Shown: positions 27,383 to 36,781, numbered from the stretch's first letter. The stretch: 64,000 nucleotides of DNA from Streptomyces flaveolus (GCF_000716535.1 NZ_JNWV01000034.1:1-64000), one strand, 5' to 3'. Notes: generated by a model not told the origin, from the sequence alone. Program-made: numbers and translations.

Positions 27383-28759
27383 ATGGCCTCCGGAACCACC
27401 GCTCCCCCACCCCCCGCCAGCCTCCCCAGAATCGTCGCCGCCAGCCTCATCGGGACCACCATCGAGTGGTACGACTTCTTCCTCTACGGCTCCGCCGCCG
27501 CGCTGGTGTTCAACAAGCTGTTCTTCCCGGGCTCCGACCCGCTCGTCGGCACGCTGCTGTCCTTCCTGACGTACGCCGTGGGCTTCGCCGCCCGGCCGCT
27601 CGGCGCGCTCGTCTTCGGGCACTACGGTGACCGGCTGGGGCGGAAGAAGCTGCTGGTGCTGAGCCTGCTGCTGATGGGCGGGGCCACGTTCGCCATCGGC
27701 CTGCTGCCCACGCACGCCACCGTCGGCACCGCCGCTCCCGTGCTGCTCACAACCCTGCGGCTGGTGCAGGGCTTCGCGCTCGGCGGTGAGTGGGGCGGTG
27801 CCGTCCTGCTGGTGTCGGAACACGGGGACGCGCGGCGGCGCGGCTTCTGGGCCTCGTGGCCGCAGACCGGCGCGCCTGCCGGGCAGTTGCTCGCGACCGG
27901 TGTGCTGTCGCTGCTCACCGCCGTACTGTCCGACGACGCCTTCGGCACATGGGGATGGCGGATCCCGTTCCTGCTCTCCGGTGTGCTCGTGCTCGTCGGT
28001 TTGTGGATTCGTCTGTCTGTCGATGAATCGCCCGTCTTCAAGGAGGCGCTGGAGCGGGCCGAGGCGCGGCGGGACGGCGCGCAGGAGAAGCTGCCGCTCG
28101 TCTCCGTGCTGCGGCACCACTGGCGGGACGTGCTGGTGGCGATGGGCGCCCGCATGGCGGAGAACATCAGCTACTACGTGATCACCGCCTTCATCCTCGT
28201 CTACGCCACCACCTCCGCCGGCGTCTCCAAGCAGACCGCCCTCAACGCCGTACTCATCGGCTCGGCCGTGCACTTCGCCGTCATCCCGGCCTGGGGCGCG
28301 CTGTCCGACCGCGTCGGGCGGCGGCCCGTGTACCTGCTGGGCGCGGCCGGTGTCGGGCTGTGGATGTTCCCCTTCTTCGCACTCGTGGACACCGGTTCGT
28401 TCGGGTACCTGATCCTCGCCGTCACCGTCGGACTCGTGCTGCACGGCGCCATGTACGCGCCCCAGGCGGCGTTCTTCGCCGAGATGTTCGCGACGCGGAT
28501 GCGGTACTCGGGGGCGTCCATCGGCGCGCAGTTCGCCTCCGTGGCGGCCGGCGCGCCCGCCCCGCTCATCGCCACCGCGCTGCTCGCGGACTACGACAGC
28601 TCCACCCCGATCGCGCTGTACGTGATCGCCGCCGCCGTGCTGACCCTGATCGCGGTGGGTCTCGGGCGGGAGACGCGGCACCGCGATCTGGCCCAGATCG
28701 ACGGGGAGGGCGGGGAGCCCTCCACGGCGAGCCCGGCGGCCGAGGCGCGCACCGTCTGA
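27383..28759 (+). CDS. MHS-family metabolite:H+ symporter (MFS)
   Basis: A 458-residue, 12-helix symporter of the metabolite:H+ family (shikimate, alpha-ketoglutarate and proline/betaine carriers). Signatures: SLIGTTIEWYDFFLYGSAAALVFNKLFFP at the start, FGHYGDRLGRKKLLVLSLLLMG (motif A), LRLVQGFALGGEWGGAVLLVSEH, and the second-half GALSDRVGRRPVYLLG. The ATG at 27383 has GAGGAAG eight bases before it. It converges with the PucR gene over a shared hairpin. Together with 3-hydroxybutyrate dehydrogenase downstream it suggests uptake of a short hydroxy- or keto-acid. Confidence 0.93.
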   Translation: MASGTTAPPPPASLPRIVAASLIGTTIEWYDFFLYGSAAALVFNKLFFPGSDPLVGTLLSFLTYAVGFAARPLGALVFGHYGDRLGRKKLLVLSLLLMGGATFAIGLLPTHATVGTAAPVLLTTLRLVQGFALGGEWGGAVLLVSEHGDARRRGFWASWPQTGAPAGQLLATGVLSLLTAVLSDDAFGTWGWRIPFLLSGVLVLVGLWIRLSVDESPVFKEALERAEARRDGAQEKLPLVSVLRHHWRDVLVAMGARMAENISYYVITAFILVYATTSAGVSKQTALNAVLIGSAVHFAVIPAWGALSDRVGRRPVYLLGAAGVGLWMFPFFALVDTGSFGYLILAVTVGLVLHGAMYAPQAAFFAEMFATRMRYSGASIGAQFASVAAGAPAPLIATALLADYDSSTPIALYVIAAAVLTLIAVGLGRETRHRDLAQIDGEGGEPSTASPAAEARTV

Positions 28760-28817
28760 GCGGCGCCGTCGCCACCCGCGCCGTGGTGGCCGGCCTTCTC
28801 CGGCACCGTACCGACGT

Positions 28818-28849
28818 ACTGACCGGCCCCCGCGCGGGGGCCGGTCAGT
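28818..28849. terminator. Perfect 32-bp palindrome between convergent genes
   Basis: ACTGACCGGCCCCCGC meets its exact complement GCGGGGGCCGGTCAGT. It lies 60 bases past the symporter stop and includes the PucR stop codon, so it can end transcripts from both directions. Confidence 0.9.
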
Positions 28850-30764
28850 GCCGTCCAGGGGTCGCCAGCCGGTGCAGGCGCAGGGCCAGTTGGATCTCCA
28901 GGGCCCGGGCGGGCGTCTGCCAGTCCTCGCCCAGCAGGCGGCCCACGCGCTCCAGCCGCTGCGCCACCGTGTTCACATGGACGTGCAGCGCGTCCTTGGT
29001 GCGTGCCGGGCTCATCCCGCCCTCGAAGTAGGCGTCCAGGGTCCGCAGCAGTTCCGTGCCGCGCCGCTCGTCGTACGACACCACCGGGCCGATGGTCCGC
29101 TCGACGAACCCGGCGATGTCCCGTTCGCCCGCGAGGAGCAGGCCGAGGAAGCCGAAGTCCTCGGCCGCCGCGCCGTCCCCGGCCCGGCCCAGCAGGTGCA
29201 GCGCGTCCAGGCAGCGGCGGCCCTCGGCATAGGCGGCGGCCACGGTCTCGGGGTTCCCGGCGAGGTCGGTGACGGGTGCGGAGGCACCGACCGTGACCGG
29301 CTGGTGGACGGCCGTGCCCAGATGGCGGGCGGTGCGGCGGGCCACGTCCGTGGCGGTGTCGCCGGCGCCGAGCGGCAGCAGCAGGACCGTGCCGCCGTCG
29401 CGGGCCGCGGCCAGGCCGTGCCGGGTGGCCGCGAGGTGGGACGCGGCGGACCAGAGCCGGCGGCGGGCCGCGGCCTCCTCGTCGGCGTCGGCCGCCGGGC
29501 CGTCGAGGCGGGCGGCGAGGACGACGTGGGTGGCGTCCAGGTCGGCCTGGAGGCGGCTGGCGCGCTCGCGCAGCAGGCGTGGGTCCCGGTCGCGCGCGTC
29601 CAGCAGATCGTCCAGCAGTTCGCCGCGCACGCGCTGTTCGGCATCGGCGGCGGAGCGGCGGGCGAGCAGCAGCAGGGAGGTGACCATCGCCGCGCGCTCC
29701 AGGGTGCGCTGGTCGACGGGGTCGAGGCCGGGGTGGCCGCGCAGGACCAGCGCGCCGAGGAGCTCGCCGCCGGCGGCCACCGCGGCGATCCAGTCGCTGC
29801 CGTGCCGCACCGCGTGCCCCTCGGCGCGGGAGGCCTCCAGCGCCTCGGCCGGTGCCGCCGTGGCCTCGGTGAACTCGACGGTTCCGGCCAGGACCTGGGA
29901 GACGGCTGCGGCCACGTCGTGGACTCCGCCGCCGCGCAGGACGAGTTCGGCGAGCCGGTCGTGGACGTCGGACGCGCGCTCGATGACGGCGCTGCGGTCA
30001 CGGATGATCTCGTTGGCGTGCTCCAGGCCGGCCAGGGCGGCGCGGGTCTCGGTGAGCAGGTTGGCGGTGTCGATGGCCGCCGCGGCGAGCGCCGCGAAGG
30101 AGCCGAGCAGGGCGATCTGCTCGCGTTCGAAGACCCTCGCGCGCCGGTCCGCCGCGAACAGGACGCCGATCACGTGCGGGCCGAGCATCAGGGGGACGCC
30201 GAGGATGGCGACCAGGCCCTCGTCGCGGACGCCGGCGTCGATGGTGAGGGTGTGCTGGAAGCGGCCGTCCTGGAAGTAGTCGTCGGTGACGTAGGGCCGC
30301 GCGGTCTGGGCGACGAGTCCGCCGAGCCCCTCTCCCATGCCGAGGCGAAGCTGCTGGAAGCGGGCGGAGACGGAGCCCTCCGTGACCCGCATGTAGGTGT
30401 CGCCGCGGGCCGGGTCGTTGAGGCTGAGGTAGGCGACGTCCGTGCCGAGCAGGGAACGGGCGCGCTGCACGATCGCCTGCAGGACGGCGTCCAGATCACG
30501 CAGTCCGGCGAGGTCGTGCGCGGTCTCGAAGAGCGCCGACAGCTCCGCCTCGCGCCGTCGGCGGCCCTCCAGCTCCGCGCGGACGCGCAGGGCGAGCAGC
30601 CTGGCCTCTTCCAGGGCGGCGATGCGGTCGGCCGGCTCGCCCTCGGCTCGGGCGCGCAGCACGGGCTGCTCGTAGGCCTCGGCGGAGGCGTCGCGGGCCA
30701 GCAGGTCGAGGTACGGGGCCTCGGCGCTGCCGCTGGGTGCCGACTGCAGGTGATCGCGGGACAT
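28845..30764 (-). CDS. GAF-domain PucR-family regulator
   Basis: A 639-residue regulator. After an N-terminal coil (residues 40-75) comes a GAF domain (about 75-245; LSALFETAHDLAGLRDLDAVLQAIVQRARSLLGTDVAYLSLND ... VPLMLGPHVIGVLFAADRRARVFEREQIALLGSFA). A middle region with GGDEF/CdaR-like folding follows. The PucR C-terminal helix-turn-helix ends the protein (LLRTLDAYFEGGMSPARTKDALHVHVNTVAQRLERVGRLLGEDW). Such proteins activate catabolic operons in response to a small ligand. The gene lies between the symporter and 3-hydroxybutyrate dehydrogenase genes and shares the dehydrogenase strand, 76 bases downstream of it. The ATG at 30764 is preferred over one two codons earlier. Confidence 0.9.
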   Translation of the reverse strand: MSRDHLQSAPSGSAEAPYLDLLARDASAEAYEQPVLRARAEGEPADRIAALEEARLLALRVRAELEGRRRREAELSALFETAHDLAGLRDLDAVLQAIVQRARSLLGTDVAYLSLNDPARGDTYMRVTEGSVSARFQQLRLGMGEGLGGLVAQTARPYVTDDYFQDGRFQHTLTIDAGVRDEGLVAILGVPLMLGPHVIGVLFAADRRARVFEREQIALLGSFAALAAAAIDTANLLTETRAALAGLEHANEIIRDRSAVIERASDVHDRLAELVLRGGGVHDVAAAVSQVLAGTVEFTEATAAPAEALEASRAEGHAVRHGSDWIAAVAAGGELLGALVLRGHPGLDPVDQRTLERAAMVTSLLLLARRSAADAEQRVRGELLDDLLDARDRDPRLLRERASRLQADLDATHVVLAARLDGPAADADEEAAARRRLWSAASHLAATRHGLAAARDGGTVLLLPLGAGDTATDVARRTARHLGTAVHQPVTVGASAPVTDLAGNPETVAAAYAEGRRCLDALHLLGRAGDGAAAEDFGFLGLLLAGERDIAGFVERTIGPVVSYDERRGTELLRTLDAYFEGGMSPARTKDALHVHVNTVAQRLERVGRLLGEDWQTPARALEIQLALRLHRLATPGRH

Positions 30765-30840
30765 GGTCACAGGATTCCGTATGGGCCACGCGGCCCGGCA
30801 GCCCTGTGGAAAACTCCCGGAGCCGGTGCCGCCGGGCCGG

Positions 30841-31662
30841 TCAGTGGGCCGTCCACCCGCCGTCCAGGACGAGTGAGGTGCCGGTGACGAAGGACGCCTG
30901 CGGGCTGCACAGGTAGGCGACGGCCTCGGCGACCTCCTCGGGTTCGATGAGCCGCCGTACGGCGCTGTCCTTCAGCAGGACCTCGGAGAGCACGCGGTCC
31001 TCGGGGATGCCGTGCGCCTGCGCCTGGTCAGCGATCTGCTTCTCGACCAGTGGGGTGCGCACATAGGCGGGGTTCACACAGTTCGAGGTCACCCCATGGG
31101 CGGCGCCTTCCAGGGCGGCCGTCTTGGACAGGCCTTCGAGGCCATGTTTGGCGGACACATAGGCGGACTTGAAGGCCGAGGCACGCAGACCATGCACGGA
31201 GGACACATTCACGATCCGGCCCCAGCCTTGCGCGTACATGTGCGGGAGGGCGCCTCGAATGAGACGGAAGGGTGCCTCCAGCATCACGGTGAGGACCGTG
31301 TGGAACACCTCGGGCGGGAACTCCTCGATGGGCCGCACGAGTTGCAGCCCGGCGTTGTTGACCAGCACATCGGTGCCCGCGGCGGCGCGTTCGGCGGCGT
31401 CCAGGTCGGTGAGGTCCACGACCACGGGTACGACGGTGCCCGCGAGGTCGCCGGTCCGCTCCGCCTGCTGGGCCAGCTCGGTCAGGCCGGCCGCGTCCCG
31501 GTCGACGGCGCGCACCTCGGCCCCGGCGGCGGCGAGCCGCAGCGCGCAGGCGCGGCCGATGCCGCTGGCGGCACCGGTGACGAGGGCGGTGCGGCCGCCG
31601 AGGTCGAGGCTGAGGGGCTGGGATCGGGGGCCGGGACCCGGCAGGGGGGTGGGCGAGGTCAT
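30841..31662 (-). CDS. bdhA: 3-Hydroxybutyrate dehydrogenase (SDR)
   Basis: NAD-dependent oxidation of (R)-3-hydroxybutyrate to acetoacetate. The 273-residue SDR has the cofactor loop TGAASGIG, NNAG, the catalytic Ser of NVSSVHG and the intact YVSAKHG (YxxxK). The segment NCVNPAYVRTPLVEKQIADQAQAHGI is characteristic of 3-hydroxybutyrate dehydrogenases, as is the short C-terminus GTSLVLDGGWTAH. The first 18 residues are a Pro-rich extension. It is transcribed toward the PucR gene and separated from the NUDIX gene by its own promoter and a 20-bp palindrome. Confidence 0.93.
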   Translation of the reverse strand: MTSPTPLPGPGPRSQPLSLDLGGRTALVTGAASGIGRACALRLAAAGAEVRAVDRDAAGLTELAQQAERTGDLAGTVVPVVVDLTDLDAAERAAAGTDVLVNNAGLQLVRPIEEFPPEVFHTVLTVMLEAPFRLIRGALPHMYAQGWGRIVNVSSVHGLRASAFKSAYVSAKHGLEGLSKTAALEGAAHGVTSNCVNPAYVRTPLVEKQIADQAQAHGIPEDRVLSEVLLKDSAVRRLIEPEEVAEAVAYLCSPQASFVTGTSLVLDGGWTAH

Positions 31663-31687
31663 GTGCCGACCCTAAGCGGAGCCCCAC

Positions 31688-31707
31688 GGTCACCACATGT
31701 GGTGACC
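31688..31707. promoter_or_regulatory. Perfect 20-bp palindrome in the bdhA promoter
   Basis: GGTCACCACATGTGGTGACC is fully symmetric and ends 26 bases before the bdhA ATG. Upstream on the minus strand TTGACC (at 31742-31737) and AAGTAT stand 16 bases apart as a plausible -35/-10 pair, placing the palindrome over the transcription start, where a repressor or autoregulator would bind. No second copy was found near the symporter or PucR starts. Confidence 0.7.
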
Positions 31708-31716
31708 ACCCATACT

Positions 31717-32196
31717 TCAGTCGGCGGTCATAGGGTCAAACCATGTGGGTGCATCCGACATGGCTTGCTTGATCCGGAAGAGCCCGAACTCATGCAGTTC
31801 GGGCAGCGCGTCGACCGCGAACCAGCCGACCTCCAGCGACTCGTCGTCGTTGACCCGGGCCTCGCCGCCCACGGCCCGGCAGCGGATGGTGATGTCCATG
31901 TACTGGCACGTGTCGCCATTGGGATAGGTCACCGGTTCCAGCGCCTGGACCAGGACGACCCGCTCGGCGACGCAGTGCACGGCCGTCTCCTCGAAGACCT
32001 CCCGCACCGCACAGGCCGCGGGCTGCTCGCCCGGCTCCGGGATGCCGCCGATCACCGACCACTTGCGCGTGTCGGTCCGCCGGCCGAGCAGCACTCTGCC
32101 CTCGTCGTCGAAGACGATCGCGGTGACTCCGGGGAGCCACAGCAGCTGCTGACCGGCGGTGGCCCTGAGCGTGCGGATGAATTCGGGAGTAGCCAT
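31717..32196 (-). CDS. NUDIX hydrolase
   Basis: A 159-residue NUDIX pyrophosphohydrolase. The NUDIX box GGIPEPGEQPAACAVREVFEET has all metal-binding residues (G-x5-E-x7-REVxEE). The fold around it (VTAIVFDDEGRVLLGRRTD, YMDITIRCRAVGGEARVNDDESLEVGWFAVDALPEL) fits the MutT/ADP-ribose type. The substrate is unknown. The ATG at 32196 is favoured, and its 3' end overlaps the bdhA promoter. Confidence 0.92.
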   Translation of the reverse strand: MATPEFIRTLRATAGQQLLWLPGVTAIVFDDEGRVLLGRRTDTRKWSVIGGIPEPGEQPAACAVREVFEETAVHCVAERVVLVQALEPVTYPNGDTCQYMDITIRCRAVGGEARVNDDESLEVGWFAVDALPELHEFGLFRIKQAMSDAPTWFDPMTAD

Positions 32197-32297
32197 GATC
32201 CCGACCCTAACGGGCCGGCGCGCCACGTCAGGGCCGGTTCCGGGCTCGTATGACGGTCATACGGCCGTCGTACGACATGCGTACGGCACGCGTACGG

Positions 32298-33908
32298 TTA
32301 CGCGTCACCGGCGCGCCGGGCGCGCAGTCCGGACCCGATCGCCCAGCCGATCCCGCCCGCCGCGACCAGCACCAGGGCGATCTCCGGGAGGATGCCCAGC
32401 TCGGTGGCGGGGGTCGTGGACGTGCGCAGCGGCACCTTCTGGACGAGATAGGCGGGCACGAACATGCCGGTCTTCTGGGTGATCCGCCCGTCCGGCATGA
32501 TGACCGCGCTGACCCCGCTGGTCACCGGCACGGTCACGGTGCGGCTGTGCTCGACGGCGCGGATCCGGGACATGGCGAGCTGCTGGTAGGTCATCTCGCT
32601 GCGGTCGAAGGTGGCGTTGTTGCTCGGCACGGAGATCATCTCCGCGCCGTGCGTCACCGTGTCCCGCACGTCCCAGTCGAAGGCGGCCTCGTAGCAGGTG
32701 GCGAGGCCCACCTTGACGCCGTCGATGTCGAACACACCCGGCTTGACGCCCCGGCTGAAGTCCTGGTGGACCATCTCGGTCCAGCTCTTGTTGATCGCGC
32801 CGACCAGCGAGCGCAGCGGGAGGTACTCGCCGAAGGGCTGGATCTGCCGCTTGTCGTAGGTCTGCGTCGGTCCCTTGACCGGGTCCCACAGGATCTGCTC
32901 GTTGAGCAGCTTGCCGTCCCGCTCGACCACGCTGCCGACGGAGACGGGCACGCCGATGTCCTTGGCCGCCTGCTCGATGACGGCGGCGGCGTCCGGGTAC
33001 TCGAAGGGGTCGATGTCGGAGGAGTTCTCCGGCCACAGGACGTAGTCCGGCTTGGCGACCTTCCCGGCCCTGACGTCGGCGGCGAGCTTGTGCGTCTCGC
33101 GCGCGTGGTAGTCGAGCACGGCCCGCCGCTGGGCGTTGAACTCCAGCCCGGCGCGCGGCACGTTGCCCTGGATGAGCGCCACGGTCGCGGTGCCGTCCTC
33201 CGCGGCGTCGCTCACCAGCGCGCGGGCGGCGAACGCGCCCACCACCGGTACGGCCACGCTGAGCAGCGCGGCGGTCGCGGCGGCGCGCCGCACGACCCGG
33301 TTCCGGCGCCGCTCGGCGATCAGCCGGCCGGCCTCGTACAGGCCGAAGCCGCACAGGACGACCGCGAAGCCGAGCACGGGGGTGCCGCCCACCGCGGCGA
33401 GCGGCAGGAAGACCCCGTCCGCCTGGCCGAACGCGACCTTGCCCCAGGGGAAGCCCTGGAACGGCACGCGCGCGCGTGCCGCCTCGCCCGCCGTCCACAC
33501 GGCCGCGGCCCACACCGGCCAGGCGGGCAGCCTGGAGACGGCGGCGACGCCCGCACCGACCAGCGCGACGAAGACCGCCTCGATGGCGACGAGCGCCAGC
33601 CACGGAAGGGGGCCGACCTCCACGCTGGTCCACACCAGCAGCGGCAGCAGGAAGCCCAGCCCGAAGAGGTAGCCGAGGCCCAGGGCGGCCTTCCAGCTCC
33701 GGCCGCGCAGCACCCAGCCGAAACCGGCGAAGGCGGGCAGGGCCAGCCACCACAGGGGGCGTGGCGGGAAGCTGACGTAGAGCAGCACTCCGCAGAGCGC
33801 GGAGGCGGCGGCCGGGACCAGGCGCAGCAGCCGGCCGCCGCGCGCGCCGGGGGCGAGGCGCGGTCGGAGCTGGTCCGGCTGGTCCACGGAAGTTGCGGTG
33901 ACGGTCAC
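32298..33908 (-). CDS. lnt: Apolipoprotein N-acyltransferase Lnt
   Basis: Adds a third acyl chain to the N-terminal Cys of lipoproteins at the outer face of the membrane. The 536-residue protein has about six N-terminal helices (LYVSFPPRPLWWLALPAFAGFGWVLRG; VPFQGFPWGKVAFGQ) and a nitrilase-like domain with the catalytic triad: Glu in YVLWPENSSD, Lys in TYDKRQIQPFGEYLP and Cys in GLATCYEAAFDW. A last helix lies near the C-terminus. Streptomyces commonly have two Lnt; this could be either. The start is GTG with a weak ribosome site. No lipoprotein gene is adjacent. Confidence 0.95.
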   Translation of the reverse strand: MTVTATSVDQPDQLRPRLAPGARGGRLLRLVPAAASALCGVLLYVSFPPRPLWWLALPAFAGFGWVLRGRSWKAALGLGYLFGLGFLLPLLVWTSVEVGPLPWLALVAIEAVFVALVGAGVAAVSRLPAWPVWAAAVWTAGEAARARVPFQGFPWGKVAFGQADGVFLPLAAVGGTPVLGFAVVLCGFGLYEAGRLIAERRRNRVVRRAAATAALLSVAVPVVGAFAARALVSDAAEDGTATVALIQGNVPRAGLEFNAQRRAVLDYHARETHKLAADVRAGKVAKPDYVLWPENSSDIDPFEYPDAAAVIEQAAKDIGVPVSVGSVVERDGKLLNEQILWDPVKGPTQTYDKRQIQPFGEYLPLRSLVGAINKSWTEMVHQDFSRGVKPGVFDIDGVKVGLATCYEAAFDWDVRDTVTHGAEMISVPSNNATFDRSEMTYQQLAMSRIRAVEHSRTVTVPVTSGVSAVIMPDGRITQKTGMFVPAYLVQKVPLRTSTTPATELGILPEIALVLVAAGGIGWAIGSGLRARRAGDA

Positions 33909-34069
33909 CCGGGTGAGTGTACGGCGGGTGGCGTCACGGCCGACAGCGCGGTCGGGGGCCGGTACACCGGCGTTCGCCGCTGGTGGGCGGCCTGTTCCGG
34001 CGGTGCTCGGCGGTCCTTGTCACGCGCCGGAATCACGGTGTTGCTCCGCGCCTCGTCCCCAAACCGGTC

Positions 34070-35227
34070 ATGAGCCGTTACGGTGTGCCCAGCTTCGGCG
34101 GCGCGGCCGGACCCGGCGCGCGGTCGTGGCCTGCCACAGGTCGGGGGACCGGGTACGAGGGGCGACGGGTGGGGTCGACGGGGACGGGGTCCGCGACCGG
34201 TGCGTACGGTGCGGATGCCCACAGCACGCGAAGAAACGTTTCCGACGGGACGGGCATGATCCTGTTGGGGGCCTGTGCCGGGTGGTCGCTGATCACCGCG
34301 GCGGCCCATGACGGACGGCCCGAGGGCATGCTGCTCGCGGTGCTCGCCGTGGCCGCCGGGTATGCCGCGGGCCGGGTCTCCGGTGCGCTGTTGCCGGTGG
34401 CCGCGCCCTGCGCCGGTGCCGTGGCGGGACTCGCCCTGGCCGTGACGCTGCCCGAATTCTCCCCCGCTCCCTGGTACGCCGCCCCGCTCGGGCACGCCGG
34501 TGCCACGGCCGCCCTGCTGGCGCTGGCCACCGGGGCCGCGTGCTGTGCCGCCTGGGCGACGGCCGTGCCGGCCCTCCGACTGGCGCTGCGGGCGCTGGCC
34601 TGCGCCGTCGTGGCGGCCGGGGCGGTGCTGGGATCGACGGCGGGCTGTGTGGCCAGCGCGGCGGTCCTGCTGTGCTCACTCGCCGCCGGCTCGGCGCGCA
34701 GCCGGGGCGCGTGGCTCGTGGGGACGGCCATGGCGGCGGGCCTGGTGGCGGCGGCGATCTGGGCGGTCGCCGGGGACGCGCTGCCCGGCGGCCTCGACGG
34801 GGCGCTCGAAAGCCGGTTCAGCGCGCACCGGATCGGGTTGTGGCGGGACGCCCTGTGGCTGGCGGACCGCAACAGCGGTCTGGGGATCGGCCCCGGCCGG
34901 TTCGGTGACCTGACGCCGGGGGCACCGCGGACCCTGCTGTCCGACGGCAAACCGCACTCGGCTCCCCTGCAACAGGCGGCCGAACAGGGTCTCGTCGGGG
35001 TGTTCCTGCTGCTCGCCGTGTTCTGCTGGGTCCTCCACGCGCTGTGGCGCGCCCCGCGCCCGACCCCTGTGGCCCTCACCGCGGGCGCGGCCCTGACGGC
35101 GCTGGCCGTCCTCGCCACGGTGAGCAACGCCCTCAGCTTCACGACGGTGACGTCCGGCGCGGCCCTCCTGGCCGGCTGGGCCACGGCCCGCCCGTGGGCG
35201 GGCGAGACGGCGACGCCGAGACCTTGA
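34070..35227 (+). CDS. O-antigen-ligase-like (WzyC) membrane protein
   Basis: A polytopic membrane protein of 385 residues if begun at 34070. Hydrophobic helices fill the region from 34257 on, and the WzyC-like signature reads FSAHRIGLWRDALWLADRNSGLGIGPGRFGDLTP...DGKPHSAPLQQAAEQGLVGVFLLLAVFCWVL: the conserved R, the H-S pair and the E-x-G-x-x-G after it match bacterial O-antigen ligases and polymerases. The start is uncertain: an ATG at 34257 would give 323 residues and remove a charged N-terminus. Its substrate might be a cell-wall glycan, but no glycan cluster surrounds it. Confidence 0.75.
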   Translation: MSRYGVPSFGGAAGPGARSWPATGRGTGYEGRRVGSTGTGSATGAYGADAHSTRRNVSDGTGMILLGACAGWSLITAAAHDGRPEGMLLAVLAVAAGYAAGRVSGALLPVAAPCAGAVAGLALAVTLPEFSPAPWYAAPLGHAGATAALLALATGAACCAAWATAVPALRLALRALACAVVAAGAVLGSTAGCVASAAVLLCSLAAGSARSRGAWLVGTAMAAGLVAAAIWAVAGDALPGGLDGALESRFSAHRIGLWRDALWLADRNSGLGIGPGRFGDLTPGAPRTLLSDGKPHSAPLQQAAEQGLVGVFLLLAVFCWVLHALWRAPRPTPVALTAGAALTALAVLATVSNALSFTTVTSGAALLAGWATARPWAGETATPRP

Positions 35228-35287
35228 GCGGGACTCTGTGGGCGCTATGGGCACGAACTCCTGGCGCGGGCGTCCCGGCGTAACGGG

Positions 35288-35833
35288 TCAGGCCGCCGTA
35301 CCCGGCTTGATCGTGCGCAGGCGGTCCCGGATGACCCGCACCGCCGATTCCGCGTTGTCCACGGTGATCGTGAACGTGTGGCCGTCCCACAGGCGCAGCA
35401 CGATGCCCTCGCCACGGCGTACGACGACCGCGGTGCCCTTCTCGGGGCGCCAGCGGTAACCCCAACCACCCCAGTGCCGGGGGGTGACGAGAGCGGTGAA
35501 GTCGGCGCCGGCCACCTGGGAGAGCGGGATGCGGCGGCGCGGCAGGCCCATGTGCCCGCAGCGCACTTCGACGCACTCCTTGTCGAGCTTGAGGTCGACG
35601 TGCACGAAGGCGAGCGTGCCGAACAGGACCAGCAGGCCGGCCGCGATGCAGCCCACGACCGACATCACGAGCGGGGCGATGCCGGAGCCCCAGGCCGAGT
35701 CGACGGCCAGCTCGATGCCGAGCGCCATGCAGGCGGCGCCGACCAGTGCCAGCAGCCACTGGACCCGGTTGGTGGCGCGTCCCGTCCAGACGTCCGGGCG
35801 CGGGGTGTCGTCGGCGTCGGGGTGGTCCCTCAT
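35288..35833 (-). CDS. Membrane protein with a PH-like C-terminal domain
   Basis: A 181-residue hypothetical protein. Two hydrophobic helices (VQWLLALVGAACMALGIELAV and GIAPLVMSVVGCIAAGLLVLFG) are followed by a beta-rich cytoplasmic part (HVDLKLDKECVEVRCGHMGLPRRRIPLSQVAGADF...WGYRWRPEKGTAVVVRRGEGIVLRLWDGHTFTITVDNAESAVRVI). That pattern resembles bacterial PH-like (bPH) domains of unknown role. It converges with the preceding WzyC-like gene. Confidence 0.75.
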   Translation of the reverse strand: MRDHPDADDTPRPDVWTGRATNRVQWLLALVGAACMALGIELAVDSAWGSGIAPLVMSVVGCIAAGLLVLFGTLAFVHVDLKLDKECVEVRCGHMGLPRRRIPLSQVAGADFTALVTPRHWGGWGYRWRPEKGTAVVVRRGEGIVLRLWDGHTFTITVDNAESAVRVIRDRLRTIKPGTAA

Positions 35834-35938
35834 GTGTACGAGGTTACTCAGGTTTCGCAGCGCGGGTAGGGCGTGGCACAGGGTGACTGGCCCGGCCGGG
35901 GCACGGCGGACCGCACCGCCGGGCCGGTTCCGCGCCGT

Positions 35939-36724
35939 TCAGCGGACGGGGCTGACGGCCTGGAGGAAGCGGCCTTCCGCGTAGGACAGCGCCGTCTCCG
36001 GGAGGGGCGCCTGGCGACCGCTCAGCAGCACCGTGAGCGTGGTGTCGGCGGTGCCGGCCGGAACCGACTCCGCTCCGATCCGGCGCAGGGCCTGGGCGGC
36101 CACGGCCCCGGCGGTGCCGTGCAGGATGAGCGGCGGGCGGCCGGGCTGCTGGACGGCCGCCCTGATGCGCTCGGCGACCAGCTCGTAGTTGGTGCAGCCG
36201 AGGACGAGCGTGGTGACGTCGTCGGGGGTGCGGGCGGCGGCCGAGGCGATGGCGGCGTCGATCGCCGCCGCGTCCGCGTGGTGCACGGCGTCCGCGAGGC
36301 CGGGGCAGGCCACCTCGGTCACGGCCACCCCCGCGGCGAACTCCTCGATCAGGCCGCGCTGGTAGGCGCTTCCCGTGGTGGCCGGGGTCGCCCAGATCGC
36401 GACGGGCCCGCCGCCCGCGGCGGCCGGCTTGATCGCCGGTACGGTACCGATGATCGGCAGGTCCGGCTCGAAGCGGGCCCGCATCGCCGGCAGGGAGTGC
36501 ACCGACGCCGTGTTGCAGGCGACGATCAGGACATCGGGCTCGTGTGCGGCGGCGGCGTCGGCGACGGCGATGGCCCGCTCCGTGATGTCCTCCGGGGTGC
36601 GCGGTCCCCAGGGCATGCCGTCCGGGTCCCACGACAGCACGAGGTCCGCGTCGGGTCGCAGTCGACGTACCGCGGCGGCGGCGGGCAGCAGGCCGATTCC
36701 GGAGTCCATGAGCGCGATCTTCAC
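35939..36724 (-). CDS. Glutamate/aspartate racemase-family protein (MurI-like)
   Basis: A 261-residue cofactor-independent racemase. The two catalytic cysteines are in IVACNTASVHSLPAMR and VLGCTNYELV, as in glutamate racemase, and the N-terminus IALMDSGIGLLPAAAAVRRLRPDADLVL fits the family with G-G-L replaced by G-I-G-L. Glutamate racemase makes D-Glu for peptidoglycan; the divergent N-terminal loop suggests this may be a paralogue rather than the housekeeping MurI. It is divergent from the HpnB-like gene with 57 bases between starts. Confidence 0.82.
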   Translation of the reverse strand: MKIALMDSGIGLLPAAAAVRRLRPDADLVLSWDPDGMPWGPRTPEDITERAIAVADAAAAHEPDVLIVACNTASVHSLPAMRARFEPDLPIIGTVPAIKPAAAGGGPVAIWATPATTGSAYQRGLIEEFAAGVAVTEVACPGLADAVHHADAAAIDAAIASAAARTPDDVTTLVLGCTNYELVAERIRAAVQQPGRPPLILHGTAGAVAAQALRRIGAESVPAGTADTTLTVLLSGRQAPLPETALSYAEGRFLQAVSPVR

Positions 36725-36781
36725 CCGGCCACGATAGACGATGCGTCCTTCTGAGCCGGTCGGGTGGGGCAGACTGCGGCC

